Source: Hyalella azteca | Lineage: Eukaryota > Arthropoda > Malacostraca > Amphipoda > Hyalellidae | Reading direction: 5' to 3' | Length of the DNA: 64,000 bases | Assembly: GCF_000764305.2 (NCBI RefSeq) | Contig: NW_025940812.1 | Location: 1-64,000 of the forward strand | Shown here: one piece after another, positions 27,074-41,093 of the stretch | Numbering within the stretch: the stretch's first letter is position 1 | How the letters are laid out: each line of letters starts with the position of its first letter | Program-made: the position numbers and the translations under genes | Notes under the pieces: model-generated | What the model was told of the DNA's origin: nothing | What the model saw: the letters and a program-made list of their open reading frames with translations, nothing else | The model's database searches: none

Positions 27074-27211
27074 GAATATTCAGAAGCTGGATGTAGCAAT
27101 CATGGTAGAAATCTCATACAGTCGAAATAAATGTCACGTTTTTCTATATAAACTGGCCCACGAGTACATAAAAGTGTTTCTGAGATTGTCTGCTCACGCA
27201 TCAACTCGTTG
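27074..27211 (+). promoter_or_regulatory. Conserved promoter and first-exon module of IR copy 3
   Basis: Aligned with 7736-7867 and 43388-43540. It contains AATATTCAGAAGCTGG, CAATCATGGTAGAAATCTCA and AAATAAATGTCACGTTTTTC, then TATATAAAC at 27145-27153. A donor GTAAGG follows at 27212, 66 bp after the box start. The next acceptor used by the gene is at 27475, leaving a 264-bp first intron. The inferred start of transcription is about 30 bp after the box, giving a short untranslated first exon. The homology also extends upstream: AGCCAAACATGACTAAAAA and GATTTATTAATGTTCG recur before copy 4. Confidence 0.55.
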
Positions 27212-27475
27212 GTAAGGAATTGTTAAGGAAGTTAGCTGCAATGGTCATATGATTTTGCATGTGAGTGAAAATACATTCCCCTTTTCAGAACTGAAGCATT
27301 GTTCGCTAATACCAATAATAAAGGCAGTGTAGTGTACAGTATTTTACGCTATAGCAGCCCAAATGACAGACTGCACAAATCGACAATCTAACGTGAGCGA
27401 AGGTTAGGCGCCACTTAACCATGCATAACAAGTGAATAATATTAATCTTTTTTATTGTTATCACTCATCATGCAG

Positions 27476-30400
27476 ATGGAGCGATGGACCATCCCCAACT
27501 CCCCCACCGGCAAGAGTTTCGAGGCCTTCGAGCCCACGCCGGGATGCATCTCCGTCGCCGTGACTCCCGTAAGTATTTCTTTGCATATCTACCTTTCAAT
27601 AAAATTCTTCAGCGATGTATAAATATTTTAATCCGAACAATGTTTATCCAAATAATTAGGACGATAATTATTTAATGGCGAGTAGCTCAACAACGAAAAA
27701 AAGAGATTGAGAGACTTGTGATTTCATTGCCGCTCTCCTGCAAGTTTTCCATCCCTCTCTTGTAATGTATCGCAGCCATTGCTGTCTTTATCCATCATAC
27801 CCTCACCTCTTCCCCACCCTTTCCTCGGACCACCTCACACATTCGTAAATATCATTAACTTGCAGATAATTTGTCCCGTTCATGTTTACGTCGCACCCGC
27901 AATTCTTCACAGGTAAATCATTGAAATAAAGCATGTCACTTCATGTCACCTCTCTGATGGCGTACCGAGAGATCCGTTACCCTAAATGCGGACTCAATTA
28001 CCCATGATGTCTCCATGATGACGAGTGCAAAACCTTCATATTTACCGCATCCTTTTCTCCATGTACAAAATTGGGTATTAGCTTTGATTTTCATGTGACG
28101 TACAAAGCGTATTTTTTTCTAAAATTCTTTTTATGAAAATTATTATTTTAGTATAGATCACGTGGTAGTTTGGCAGAGTCTATGATAGATAGTGTCAACT
28201 TCATTAAGTTTAAAGATAAAGACTTATGGTGCTGTCTCGTCCGATTCTTATTTCTCCTCCACGAGGTATCTCATCCGTTGCAGCAGCAAGTGAGGTTGAA
28301 ATTAGTATTAAGAAACTTATTTACGATTGAATGAACATAACAACGGATTAAAATCACCCTGACCAGCGTAAGGTGATCTAATAAATTGCTCATATTGAGC
28401 GTATATAGTTAATGTGATAATGCCCATTTCATAGCCCGGTTAATTATCTGCCTTTTAATTCACGAAATAATTTTATAAGGTATTGGGGCTGATAAAGTTA
28501 ACTGAACTTAGGAGGATTTTAAGTTTTTTTGATCAAATGGAAGTTCATTTACACACACGTTCATGCTTTTCCTGAAAGTTTAATATATACATCATGAAGT
28601 ACGCCTTTGAACATCAAGTTAATTTTATTCCCGCCAGGACTTTTTTCTGGACCATCCAGCACATTAAAGTTTGTGAGTGAAGGTGTAGAATAATTGCTTG
28701 CCAGTGCTAGTGCATTAAAGGGTTTTGAATTAAAAAATATGGTTATGCAATATACATAATCCCCAGTAATAATTCAAATATGACTCAGTCAATTAGGATA
28801 CAGAAGAGGTGGATTTCTCATTGAGCATTTTTATAAAACTTTCCGTGAAATGGAAGCAGCTGGGAAGTAGCCGCTTGGATATCACTAATAATTTTTATAC
28901 ACTACACACTTACTTACGCACTCAGCGTTAATACATCTCATCCTTACATCAGTAGTCACATAATAAAGTAAAATCTAAATATTCACCTGGCGACAAGACA
29001 TCATTTGATTTTATTAGCAACTGCACCACCCGTACGTAGTGCTCAAAATGAGTAGCTTTATGTTGTGTTCAAATAAATAATTAGATTCCTTCGAAAGATT
29101 ACTCATGGGTTGGTTGATTTGAAGCTTGACGCTGTAGATATTGCAACTGTTGCAGCGAGTATCCCCTAAAAATCCTTGATACAAACAGAGCCTTAAGTTG
29201 AATTCGTAACTTTTAGAATTCAATATAACCAGGCTCGGAATAATAAATTTCGGGTTGGGATACAAATGCGATGTTGGTATTAAGGATGGCAGAATACTAA
29301 ATAAGTGGATTCGAGATTACAGGATTCATGATGACGGGTATCGAGAAGACGGGTTTCAGAACGATTGGGTTTAGAATGACGGGACTGGGGATGAGGAGAT
29401 GTCGGAATGGCAATATTCGTGATGCAGGATTCTGGATATTGGGACTCAGGATGACGACTGTCCGGATGACGTGATTTAGGATGAAAAAATATCTGGAATA
29501 ACGGCCTTCTCCTATCTTAAGATTAATTAACCCTAAAAACATCTCCTGCGACGGCCAGGGTATCATATCTGGCATAGCATGTGTTCTTAAGAACACATGT
29601 AAATATCTTGCATGCGTTCAAATAATTTTACAATTTTAAAATTAACAACAGGCTAACTCGACGCTACTCGTGATTGATAATATCTGAGATTCAATTAAAC
29701 AGCGTCTTGTAATCCCGATAGCTCCTATTTTTATTCTCTCTTTTCCCGTAATCCCCAAATCCGTTCGTTTTGCGTCTTTTTTTCAACCTCGTGTTCTCAA
29801 ATTTCCATAATTCGGTTTCTTCTGCTCACTCATCTCCCCGCTCCGTTCGTATTATTCAGCTAGAAATGTTAATTCATGAAAGTCGCATTAACACATGTGA
29901 AATTAAAAACAGATCGTAATTTTCAATCATATTCAATCCAAGTAACCTCATAACTATACTCATTTGAACACGAATGAAATGAGTTGGAAGTTTTATTTAT
30001 TTAGGAAATTTATGAACATTGTAGACTTTGCGGATACGCGCTCGACTATAGCTCGACTATTTTTCTGTGCCAGGCTCAAAAAATTCGCAAACAAACCCAA
30101 AGCCTGTCGCAAAAACTAAAGGGAAAATTTGAAGGAAATGTCTCGAAACATCTCATAAGAAGTAATCTAATGGATTAGCTTCTTGACTCTTCATGAGCTT
30201 TGGTTGTTTTAAACGCGAGAACTAATTCAAATCGGGTAATCAATTGAAACGTGAAGAGAGTACCATCAAACAGGGGAAACGCCGAGAAAACCATTTCGTT
30301 TGTTTCAAAGCCTGATTGTGATAAAAATTGCTATGAATTGACAACATAAAGGCATGTAAGGGGAATTAGGGCATGCTACAGTGGGAATTAGGATAAAGTC

Positions 30401-33400
30401 CTACCTCTGATGCAAATGATTGTGTGTTTATCGGTAAAAAACAGAATTAATCTTTCTCTGGTACAACGAGCTGAAACAATTTGCCCAAGGTAGAAAGACA
30501 TGTAGACGCGGTTGTTCTCATCTACAAACCGACTATAAATTGACAAAAATAGGTTGATAATAGAAATTTGCTAATATTTAGTTGTATGGTAATGAATTAT
30601 TCAAAATTGTCATCTTAACAGACCTCATAGTTCTCTGACAAGATTCATGAAGAAATCGCTATGGAGGCGGTCTTGTCGGATTCTTTTGTGACGAAGATAA
30701 AGTCGCATAGTTTTACAGGGAGTCAAATATCAATGAGAGCGGCATCAGGGTGACAGAATACACGAAGGCTTAGAGTCATCACAGCTTTACGTGCAATTGT
30801 AAACAATTCGTGAGCGACAATGATGAGTTATCATATGAAGGGAGTTTAGATATGTATCGGGAATAATGGGTAGCCTTGATGTTACCGTACGGTCATCAAA
30901 GCCCTACGTACGAAGTGATCTGATGAAGAATACATAAGTGCCAGAGTGATTAAGACCATCAGGAATGACATTATTGATTCTTCTTCTAATAATACGATTA
31001 TTATGTATACTATTTCCTTAATTACTAGGGCAGTAAAAATTACTATAAATTATAACAACAACTATACGTTGCTGGAGGACAAGTCATTGTGTTTTGGGGT
31101 AGGGCAGGATCTGATGAGTAAAGAATAATGTAATATAATCGAATATCAGGCAGGCAAAATTTTTGGGGCGGGTCTATGATTGGCGAGGAGGGTAGGAGTT
31201 GGAAAGGGCTTCAGGTTGGAGAAACCGAACATTGGCAACTTGCGTTTTTTGCTACAAACTTTCTATACTGGCATGCGTATTACTTGAGATCCATTCAAGG
31301 ACAGAAAATTAAATTTTGTCTGAACAATTATTGATATAGCATTTCCTGCTATTGGGGAATTTTTTACAGTGGTCGCCCGCTTATGTTAATCTCGATACGA
31401 GGCCCTTCTCCGGCATCCATCTTGAGATCTTCAGGATGATGATGCAGTACCTAGGATGGTGGTATGTACTTTTTCCATTCAAACAATGTTCTTTATTTAT
31501 GTTCTATAAAAATTGTAACATTTTATAATGTAGCAAGCAAGTAATTTCGTCACATTTCAATGCTGTTACCATTGGTATTTAGTGCTGTTTACTGCTGACA
31601 AGAAGTTAATTCAAACTCGGTATCGCTCAATAAGTTTGGTAATTTTTTTAACTATTACACACATTTTGTGGAAAAATTATAAAATGTGACTCACCAACTT
31701 CTTAGTCCCCATCAAATTGAAATTTGTCTAACTAATTGGAATATTCAATACATGAATATCAAGGCTTATTAATCTAGAATTGTTATAATCTATACTGGGT
31801 AACTGATTACGCTTGGTCATACAGCTACCACTTGGTGGTTCCGGAAGACCTGCTGCTTGGTACGAAGATCAACAATACTTACCACGACGGCGCTCTTGGG
31901 ATGTTGGCTCGCAGGGTGAGGGATTAATGTTAATATGTAGCTTTTATCAAATCTTTATTAAAATTTTGCGAATATATCTTGAATAGGAATAGGCACGTAA
32001 GTTATATTTTAGTTGCACTCATGTGAAGTGTATGGTCCTACCTCCTGCATAATATTAGGCATTTTTCGTCAACAAATGTGTGTTTCAGTGTCTAAACTCT
32101 TATAGTGGTAAGAGCTTCATTAGAACGTATTTATGCCTGTCACTTATCCTTACTGAAGTAATTATTAAATCTTCTGCGGTGTTGATATGATAACACCATA
32201 AGCAAGTTGTTTGCATTAATGTGTATTTCACACAAATTTCAACCATTAATTGAGCAACATGGATTTGAATGAAATCATTGTATTAGGCAGCCACCGCTCA
32301 TCCCCCGAGAAGATATTCATAACTATGTGTAAGGTGGAATTTGTTGGTGCTTTTACAACACCCGTACACATTATCTTATCAAGGAGGTCGACATGGTGAT
32401 GGGTCCCGTTGCTGTGCACACATTCAGGTCCGAGATTTTGAACTTCGCTCCGGCCTACATGTACAATAAACACTACTTCATCTACCGCCGCGTCACTCGC
32501 GTCCAACCCGACGTCCTGATTTTCACCAGGCCTTTTGGCAAAGAGGTTTGGTAATTGTGCTAAGTCCGATGCAATCACGACGACTTGTTCGTGATGAATG
32601 TAATTCTTGCATAACAAAAAAAAGTTGTAAAATATCATTGATATGAATAAGATCAAGCCGAAAGGTAAATGACAGAGTTTAAGCATTCCGTTTTGTATAA
32701 ATCAAACAGCTTGAGCTCAGTGAAGATATTACAATTTAGATTCTCGATTAAATCAGCTGAATCAAATCTGCTAACAAACTAGTTCAATGCTGAACAGATG
32801 TAAGCCTTGCAATTGATGTTCGGTAATTTTTCCTCAGGTTTGGATTTGGGTGCTTGCGTCACTTCTTTTTGTTGGAGCTTTGACGAGTCTACTTCATCTG
32901 GCGCGCTCCTATTCCAAGTACGCTGAAGAATGGATCTAATATGTATCAGAGCTAAAGTATCCAACCAATATTTACAAGATTTTGGATGAATATTAATTTG
33001 GCTCTTTGAGTACTTTCCCAAGGGAAAATCAGCAATTTCTTTCCGTGTTCATGAAAAGTTTGTCTAGATGTTGAAATAGTAGCAGCGTATTTCTTGCTTC
33101 AAAAAACGTATGCTTTATTTGCGGTGATCTGTGGCCACTAAATCTTGCTGAAGCCGAGGATAATTTTGTTTCACTGTCAATGCACAGTCCTGTCAGCCGA
33201 GCTTCATCACGACGAGGTCGACGCTCCACGTACGAGAGTGGGATGAGAGGCTTCACTTGGGCGTTGAAAATTTTCCTGAGTCAAGGTGATGATGCCAACG
33301 TCATTGAATGCTGAATTATTTTTAAAGTTCCCAGCATATTTAGCATGAATACAAACCAAGAAGCAAAAATGGCATCATTTGAAAGTGCAACGTTCTACGC

Positions 33401-36400
33401 AGATTTTGCCGATGCGCCTGGTGGAGGCTCGGGTCGAATGCTCGGGGCTTTCTGGCTCTTCATTTGCTTCATGATCGCTTCCATTTACCGATGCAACCTC
33501 CAGGCCATCCTCGTCAACGAAAAGGTTTTAGCCATCTATATTAATTTTGGAAACTTTTTGGCTTAGAAAAGGACACTTGATATGCAGAAAAATTATATTT
33601 GATTAATATTATCGTACTGATTACTGGTTTGCAGTTTAATTAACATTCTTCTGTACACGCTGCGATAAATTAATGTATTACCGGCATGTTCCCTTCAGAT
33701 TAAGGTTCCGTTCAACTCTGTTGAAGAATTTTTAGACCAAGATGAGTTCAAGCTAACATGGATAAACGGCACGCTCTATGGAGATTCTTTTCAGGTTTGT
33801 TCTATATATATCTGCCTTGATATTACTTTCCTTAGGACATATCACTCAGATATTGAAGAAACTTTATTTTACATCGCTACGTGAATACTTATTCTCGCTT
33901 TTTTCATTATGAATTTTAAAACTCATAAGTTAATAAATATAATATGAAGAGAAAATCTGTCGAGCTGAAATCTTGGCCATATTCTTGATAAAAAGAGCTG
34001 CTCGTAATAATATTGTAAGAAATTCCTTGCAAAAATGTCAGTCGGGCAAGAAATATGGGGAAAAACAATGATATGTTAGCCAAGAGAGCAAAACATATTT
34101 GTTCAGCAATACATGTAAATAATTCAATAGATGGAAACAGTTAGAATTGAAATAATTGAGGTTATATATTATATATATATATATTGAGGTTATACATTAT
34201 ATATATAATTGAGGTTACATACATATGAAAGGTTACATTACCGGACAAATTTCACATCCGGTTACGAACCGAAAAATTTTCCCCTCATCCAGTGAGTAGA
34301 CAAAAGCCATCACTTTCAGTGTATTCTTATATTAAATTTGTTCTTTTTATATGATTCTACATCTATTTAAAACTAAAAAGTCAAACTCAAACATTGATCT
34401 CAACAATATTATGTCATCGTATCACTATCTTGCCAGTTGTATGAATTATTGAAGTGATGAATATTATCGCCTTCATTACACGTGTAACTGAGTGTTTTAG
34501 AGGTTAGACAAGGTTAGGTAAATGAGTCCGCCCCCCCAAAAAAAATGCTCGACTGAACTTTATTTATACTTATATAGATTGGGTTCAATGATTAAAGAAA
34601 TAATTAGACTAAATATTTTTTTTTCCAGCTGGCATCAATAACCGACCCGGGCTCCCTCCGCGCAAGACTCTGGACGAAAAGAGACTGCCTTCAGCCCAAT
34701 GCTCAAGAATTGGTCAAAGTTGCTCTCGAGGGAAAAGTAGCAGGTTGCTGTTTTCGGTTGAGAGCAAAAGTGTACATCTGTTAGCAGAGCAAACTGTATG
34801 TAAACAGCATAAATGTTTCGTAACAAACACCGGCGTACGTTTTAAGGCATAAAATTAAATTAGGATTGTTTCATCACATCGGAACTACCGTAACAAAATA
34901 TTGGTGAGACTCAGCTTCTGCCTGGTTTTGCCTGAAATACAGCGTGCCCGAATATTAGCGGTGCCATGCATATGCGCTCTAGGTTCTACTTTCAGTCCCC
35001 TTCTTTCTGCCAAGAGTCGTTCACATATCTGGCGGCCACTGACCGGTTCGTTTTAGGTTCAGTTCAATTCCACTGGAGCCATGACAGAGTGTGAAACATA
35101 GCTTAAAAACTTTAATGCAGCCTTCATCGCTTTGCCTGTCGAAAGTTCGCATTTCATGTTTGCCTGTAGAAATTTCGCATGTTTATTCCAAGTTTTGCAT
35201 TACAGTTATGGCTCCCGACGAGTTGTTGCTGGGCCTCGTGGTGGCCGACTTTACCGAGGTGGGCACGAGAAGAAAGCTTCGTTCATTTGCGTTTCTGTGG
35301 CCAAGCGTGGGATTGCTTGAAACTTACTTGCGTGGGCTAAGCATTAATGACAGCTCAAGATTTATATTCATACCTGATGAATGGGCATCATATTTTAACT
35401 TAACTAGTTTTATCTTCTTCAACGGCTCACGTGAAATATAATTCTTCTGACAAATTGACACACGAGATCCCGCTAAGCTCTGATGTGATTCAGTATTCTA
35501 AAAAATATATCGGAAACCAGGAATATTTTTGAAAGACTAACTGTACCTTTTTTCTATTTCCAGTTTGGTGATTGCCGGCTGGCTTTGACACTGGCAGATT
35601 TTCCACCCAAGTACATGACATTCGGATACCCCAAGAACTCGCCCCTCCAGGATGCCATGGACCAAATGTAATTAGAAGAATGATATAGGCATAACAAATA
35701 TTAGAATCGGGTGTATTGATATGATAGAAGAACATATAAATGGTATATTGCTAAGTGTTGCTAAAAAATTCAATGAAAATTAAATCTACGCTCTTTTTTA
35801 ATATATCATTTTTTGTTCAAGGATGTTGCGTGTGATCCAGTCTGGTATGGCTTCTCACCTTCAGCAAGCGGTTTTGAGGAAGGCTTTCTGGTGCACCAAA
35901 CCTCAGACGAACTTGAATGAGCCGCGGCCTTTCGCTCCAAAACATTTTTTCGGACTCTTCGTCATCTATGCAATAGGTGGAGTAGCATGTCGGCCATACA
36001 TTGATTGTCACAATGCATTTCAAAACAAGTATTTTTGTTTTGCTCCATCACTGTTTCTTCGAAACTAATGCAATACTTGTTAAGTGATGACATGATACAT
36101 TCATTGAAGCAGATTTCACAGCAATATAAAAAAAATGTCAGCCACATTCAAAGGTCGAGTAAAGGATCTTAGCATGCAAAAGTCGTCTGGTATTGTCTGG
36201 TTGCATTTAGTATATTCGTGTCTCTTAGAAATTGCTGTGCAAAAATGTTCACAAATGATGGCGGAAGGCTATCAAAGAATTATCGCAGTTATCGTAAGTA
36301 TAATTTTGAATTATGGATCAAAATCTCATAAATGTTACCTTCACGAAAATGAAAATGTAAATAAATAATTTCCCGTGCAGGTGTTACAATCGCCTTTGTG

Positions 36401-36463
36401 GTCCTCATCATCGAAATCAAATTGGGTTCTGGTGCAGAGAAGCGAACGGATGTTAACGGATGA
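27476..36463 (+). CDS. IR array copy 3: divergent ionotropic receptor, complete 13-exon gene
   Basis: Best gene of the window; predicted ligand-gated ion channel of the IR type. Exons: 27476-27568, 31370-31461, 31825-31915, 32384-32545, 32838-32917, 33188-33285, 33403-33524, 33699-33794, 34629-34743, 35206-35258, 35564-35667, 35822-35976, 36381-36463, all GT-AG, total 1344 nt, 447 residues to TGA. The start at MERWTIPNSPTGKSF is chosen because the upstream exon joins in no compatible phase; a missed upstream exon with a signal peptide is possible. S1: GCISVAVTPWSPAYVNL, GIHLEIFRMMMQYLGWW, HTFRSEILNFAPAYM (Arg retained). M1: VWIWVLASLLFVGALTSLLHL. Pore: MRGFTWALKIFLSQ. M3: MLGAFWLFICFMIASIYRC then NLQAIL. 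S2: WINGTLYGDSFQ to YPKNSPLQDAMDQ. M4: GVTIAFVVLIIEIKL. It lacks the amino-terminal domain of classical iGluRs. No defect was seen. Confidence 0.85.
29285..29500. repeat. Degenerate short-period minisatellite
   Basis: Irregular copies of a unit of roughly 15-20 bp resembling GGATGACGGGATTC fill this part of the first long intron of copy 3. The minus-strand open frame over it reads as repeated NPVI-like residues and is a product of the repeat. Confidence 0.6.
29578..29599. repeat. Perfect 22-bp palindrome
   Basis: CATGTGTTCTT followed directly by its reverse complement, with no loop. It is isolated in the intron of copy 3 just after the 15-20-bp minisatellite. Confidence 0.8.
34150..34225. 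repeat. AT microsatellite with repeated TTGAGGTTA word
   Basis: Runs of (TA)n are interleaved with three copies of ATTGAGGTTA(T/C)A, suggesting small slippage duplications. Located in the intron between exons 8 and 9 of copy 3. Confidence 0.7.
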
Positions 36464-39400
36464 ATATTAACCGAAAAGCGAACTGTGACACCAATGTAAC
36501 ATTTGCGGAAGTGCATTAAAAATACATGAATTGCTATTTCAATCGATAATAATATATAATTATAGACTTTGATTAAATTGCTATAATTATTTATTGCCGG
36601 TCTGTCAATATTTCAGGCAGGCATCTATTTGAAAGGCCTTGTTAGTTATTGCTAGGTCTCGCATTTCAAATTATTTAAGATCGGCTTCACTTATATTAAA
36701 TTGCCTGGTTATAGCTTGAGATCCGGATTGGTAGAAGGAGACGTTATTTACTCGGAATAGTTAGATCAATGTGATTAAAATTCAACATATGAATTTGAAA
36801 CAAACTTTTTTTAGATTATTGAAAGAAAAATCAGAGAAATAAATGTGTGAAAATATCGTACTAATCCTGAGAAAAATTACCTCATATTTTTGAATGACAT
36901 TTTAAAAAATTGATTGACTACTAAATTTAATTATATCCAAAATAAATTTACAATTGGTAAATAGAAATAAATGTTGCATCAAATTTTGTTTTATTGCTCA
37001 AAAAAGAATTGCTTCAATTTTTGCTGTAACATAACCAGTCACATTATGAAAAAAGGAAGAAATTGTAGACATAAAAAAAATTTTTAGAATTCGTGACGAT
37101 ATAATAAGTAATTTCTAGGTAAAATAAGGGGCAGTCACTAGTCATCTACGCATATTTATATATTATCACCATAACCGCAGGCACGAAAACCTTTCGCTTT
37201 ATTTACCATCATAAAATTTGGATCATGGGATCTACGACGCATAAACGGCGTCATCGAGCCTCTAGCCATTCACCGATGGGTGACGATCTACATCACAACA
37301 CCTACTAATAAATAAAATTATCTCGGCATCTCGTCTCTTTTTGATATGAATTCAGCCAAGTCGATCGATTATTCAGGAGTTCAGGATGTTGCCAATATTT
37401 AATCGATTTGAAATTGTTTAAAGATGCACATTATTTGTCATCACGATAATCATGAAGCACTATATAAAGTATTCTTTGATGTTCTTGTGAATATTCAAAT
37501 CGTACAAAATGGAAAATCAGTCTACAAGCCATATCAAGGGGTGCTTGAGTGAATGTATCGAATGTCCTGACATTAATTTTAATTGGCTGGAAATACATTC
37601 GTTCGCCTTTTTAGTGGCCAATTTGCAATAAATGTGCAACGCTTTTCCAATCATCGTTCCAGGTCGTACCACAAAACGACTACAACCGTGCCAATCACTG
37701 AATTGAAGTCATCTATAAACTTCAATTGTAGTGATTTATCATGCGGACGGGTGAAGGATTGTCAGGTCAATCACAACTATCATGATATACGCACTCTTAA
37801 CATACGCCGGCGCTACATATTTCTTAATTTATTACTCTCGGGATTATATTAGGACATTTTATGGCACGCGTCTTCTTTCTAATCAAGTCGTTGTTTAATT
37901 TTAATGACTCCTTGTCAGATCATCAATGAATCTTGAACATAATATATATCATTATATGTTCAGCAATAACAAAAACATTCAAGAGCAACATTCGGGTTAC
38001 TGCCCAGTCGTGACAGAGAAATTTGACTCATGACCTTTCGCTCGCGGCATGGACTTGGAATTTGACTTATTACTTTGCCGGTTGGCTCTATATAAGCATT
38101 TTATACTAAAACGTTTCAGCGTAAAGGATTAAAATCACTGAAGTCAATAAAAGACAGCGCGATTAAAGAATGCGATTTAGTACACTGCTTTTTTGAGGAC
38201 TGCAAGCAACCTGCACGTAGTGCAGTATGAAGCGAAAAACTGGTGCTAGAGAAGTGTTCTTCAATGTTCTTAGCTTTTAGGTACGATGTGAAAGAAAATT
38301 GTAGGTTTGAAAATTGGTTGAGCATGGTGCTTAGGCTGCTATAAAACCAAGTGAAGTCATTGAGTTTAATTAAGTCTTACATAAGGAGGATTCTATCACT
38401 TTAGAGAGGGCGGATTTTCGCAGGAAAATCTCCCTGTGCAGGTTTTCGCTTTCCTGCACAGGAGAGAGCAGAAATGGCAGGAATGGAACAAGCGCAGAAG
38501 GGAAGAAAATCAAAAAGTCGTTCATTTTTAGGAAGCAAAGATGACACCGGCAGCAAGTGCTCGTGCAGTTAAAGAAGACGAATGAGATGAGTATTGGGCA
38601 TAAAAATAGGAGTATAGAAAGAAATAGTGGTATATAGTTTTGGAGAGCTCTCAAGAAAATGATTTAAAATGTTTCTACGCGAACTCGGAATCTGCTTTGA
38701 AGTAAGGAAGCGGACTTGTAACGACGTTGGAGAGTCTTTGTTCAGACCTTATTTGTATTACATGAACACGGGCAAAAAATAATGTTAGGATGATTGTATC
38801 AGATGAATTTCAGTTGTCAGGTTATGAATGAGTGTTTCCACAACCTTTCCAAAGCCTTTCTTTGCCTGCCCTAATTTAAAGTGTGAGACAAACGACGTTA
38901 TTCCTGATATGAAAGTTGATCAATTAAGGACTGATATTTTTTGATGAGAACTCACCTAAAACTCTGAAAACTACTCATCCGTTGGATTAATTTCAATACA
39001 ACACACAAGAAGCACGACTTAACTGGGACGTGGCGAATATGAAATAAGTTTTTTTTTGGATTGCGAACTCAAACGATATTGCCAGAGGGTTCTGTGTGAG
39101 ATTATTGCGCTGTGCGCCGTCAATGAGCGATCGTTAGTTATTGTTTTTCATAATTGTGTAACCGGAAACGCAGCCGCGAAGTTGAACTATTTACGGGTAG
39201 CGTGCCGACTTGGTGGAGACTTTCGTACTGATTCTAAACACAAGGGCTAAAGAGTCACTCTTTGGTCCGGTTCTAAATTCCCCTGGAATTTAGAGGAATG
39301 AACACACAAGAGGAGGAACGAACACAAGGAACTTTTCGTAGTATATTGGTAATCTTCAGGCGAGTCGCAAGATTCGTAATACGAGGGCGCACAATTTATT

Positions 39401-39510
39401 ATTCGTCTTAGTCCAAAAGTTTACGGGAAAAGGATTGACACTTTAGAAGTACAAACAGCTGAGAAACCACACAGTATTAGCCTTAATACACAACTGAGAG
39501 TAACAAAGTT
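36464..39510. other. Spacer between IR copy 3 and the satellite, no supported gene
   Basis: AT-rich spacer with no recognisable exon. Two TATA-like words occur (CTATATAAAG near 37460 and CTATATAAGC near 38089), but neither is followed by sequence resembling the IR first exon. A short hairpin CCTGTGCAGG/CCTGCACAGG lies near 38430-38465. Open frames at 37583-37852, 38116-38325 and 39056-39250 have no recognised domain. Confidence 0.45.
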
Positions 39511-41093
39511 CCCGCAAAAGGTGCGGGAACTAGCTGCCACGAGATGACAACAACCAGCCGCAGAGAATAGATGTTCTAGCCCTAATGCACCGCAAGAATC
39601 ACAAAACGGTCAGCAAATTGTACGGGAACTAGCCGCACCGTGATGCCAACAACCAGCCGCAGAGACTAGGGGTTATAGCCCTAATGCACCGCAGGAATCA
39701 CAAAACGGACAGCAAATGGTACGGGAACTAGCCGCACCGAGATGCCAACGACCAGCCGCAGAGACTAGGGGTTCTAGCCCTAATGCACCGCAAGAATCAC
39801 AAAACGGACAGCAAATGGTACGGGAACTAGCCGCACCGAGATGCCAACGACCAGCCGCAGAGACTGTGGGTTCTAGCCATAATGCACTGCAAGGATCACA
39901 AAAACGGACAGCAAATGGTACGGGAACTAGCCGCACTGAGATGCTAGCAATCAGCCGCAGAGAGTAGGGGTTCTAGCCCTAATGCACCGCAAGAATCACA
40001 AAACGGACATTAAATGGTACGGGAACTAGCCGCAACGAGATACCAACGACCAGCCGCAGAGACTATGGATTCTAGCCCTAATGCACTGCAAATAATCACA
40101 AAAACGAACAGCAAATGGTACGGGAACTAGCCCCACCGAGATGCCAACGACCAGCCGCAGAGACTAGGGGTTCTAGTCATAATGCACTGCAAAGAATTAC
40201 AAAGACGGACAGCAAATGGTACGGGAACTAGCCGCACCGAGATGCCAACGATCAGCTTCAGAGGCTAGGGGTTCTAGGATCACAAAAACGGACAGCAATT
40301 GGTACGGGAACTAGCCGCACCGGGATACTAACATTCAGCCGCAGAGAGTAAGGGTTCTAGCCCTAATGCACATCAAGAATCACAAAACGGACAGCAAATG
40401 GTACGGGAACTAGCCGCACCGAGATGCCAACGACAAGCAGCAGAGGCTATGGGTTCTAGCCCTTATGCACTGCAAAGAATCACGAAGACGAACAGCATAT
40501 GGTACGGAAACTAGCCCCACCGAGATGCCAACCAGCAGCCACAGAGACTAGGGTTCTAGCCCTAATGCACTGCAAAGAGCCAAAAAGACGGACAGCAAAT
40601 GGTACGGGAACTAGCCGTACCGAGATGGAAACGACGAGCCGCAGAGACTAGGGGTTCTAGCCCTAATGCACTGCAAGGATCACAAAAGCGGACAGCAAAT
40701 GGTACGGGAACTAGCCGCACCGAGATGCCAACAACCAGCCACAGAGACAAGGCGTTCCAGCCCTAATGCACTGCAAAGAATCGCAAAGACGGACAGCAAA
40801 TGGTACGGGAACTAGCCGCACCCACCGAGATGCCAACGACCAGCCGCAGAGGCTAGGGGTTCTAGCCCTAATGCACTGCAAGGATCGCAAAAACGGACAG
40901 CAAATGGTACGGTTACTAGCCGCACCGAGATGCTAACAATCAGACGCAGAGAGTAGGGGTTCTAGCCCTAATGCACCGCAAGAATCACAACGGACAGCAA
41001 ATGGGACGATAACTAGCCGCACCGAGATGCCAACTACCAGCCGCAGAGAATAGGGGTTCCAGCTCTAATGCACTGCAAAGAATCACAAAAACG
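39511..41093. repeat. 100-bp satellite array, about 16 copies
   Basis: A tandem array with a period of about 100 bp. Each unit contains ATGGTACGGGAACTAGCCGC, GAGATGCCAACGACCAGCCG, GGTTCTAGCCCTAATGCAC and AATCACAAAACGGACAG. Units differ by scattered substitutions and small indels, and one unit near 40260 is shortened. The period is not a multiple of three, so frames break at every unit and the array is not coding. It is far GC-richer than its flanks. It ends inside 41068-41457, where an open frame of 129 codons starts in the last unit but shows no known domain. Confidence 0.9.

Noticed and set aside
27484..27675. Alternative frame MDHPQLPHRQEF over the first exon of copy 3
   Set aside because: The frame starting MERWTIPNSPTG joins in phase to the next exon and matches the receptor S1 start.
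37440..38100. Further IR promoter modules at TATA-like words
   Set aside because: The conserved AATATTCA and AACAAATGTCACGTT context is absent and no receptor exon follows.
39673..39967. Repetitive proteins from the 100-bp array
   Set aside because: The period is not a multiple of three and frames break at each unit; satellite DNA.
39511..41093. CRISPR array
   Set aside because: Whole units repeat in tandem without unique spacers, and the setting is eukaryotic.
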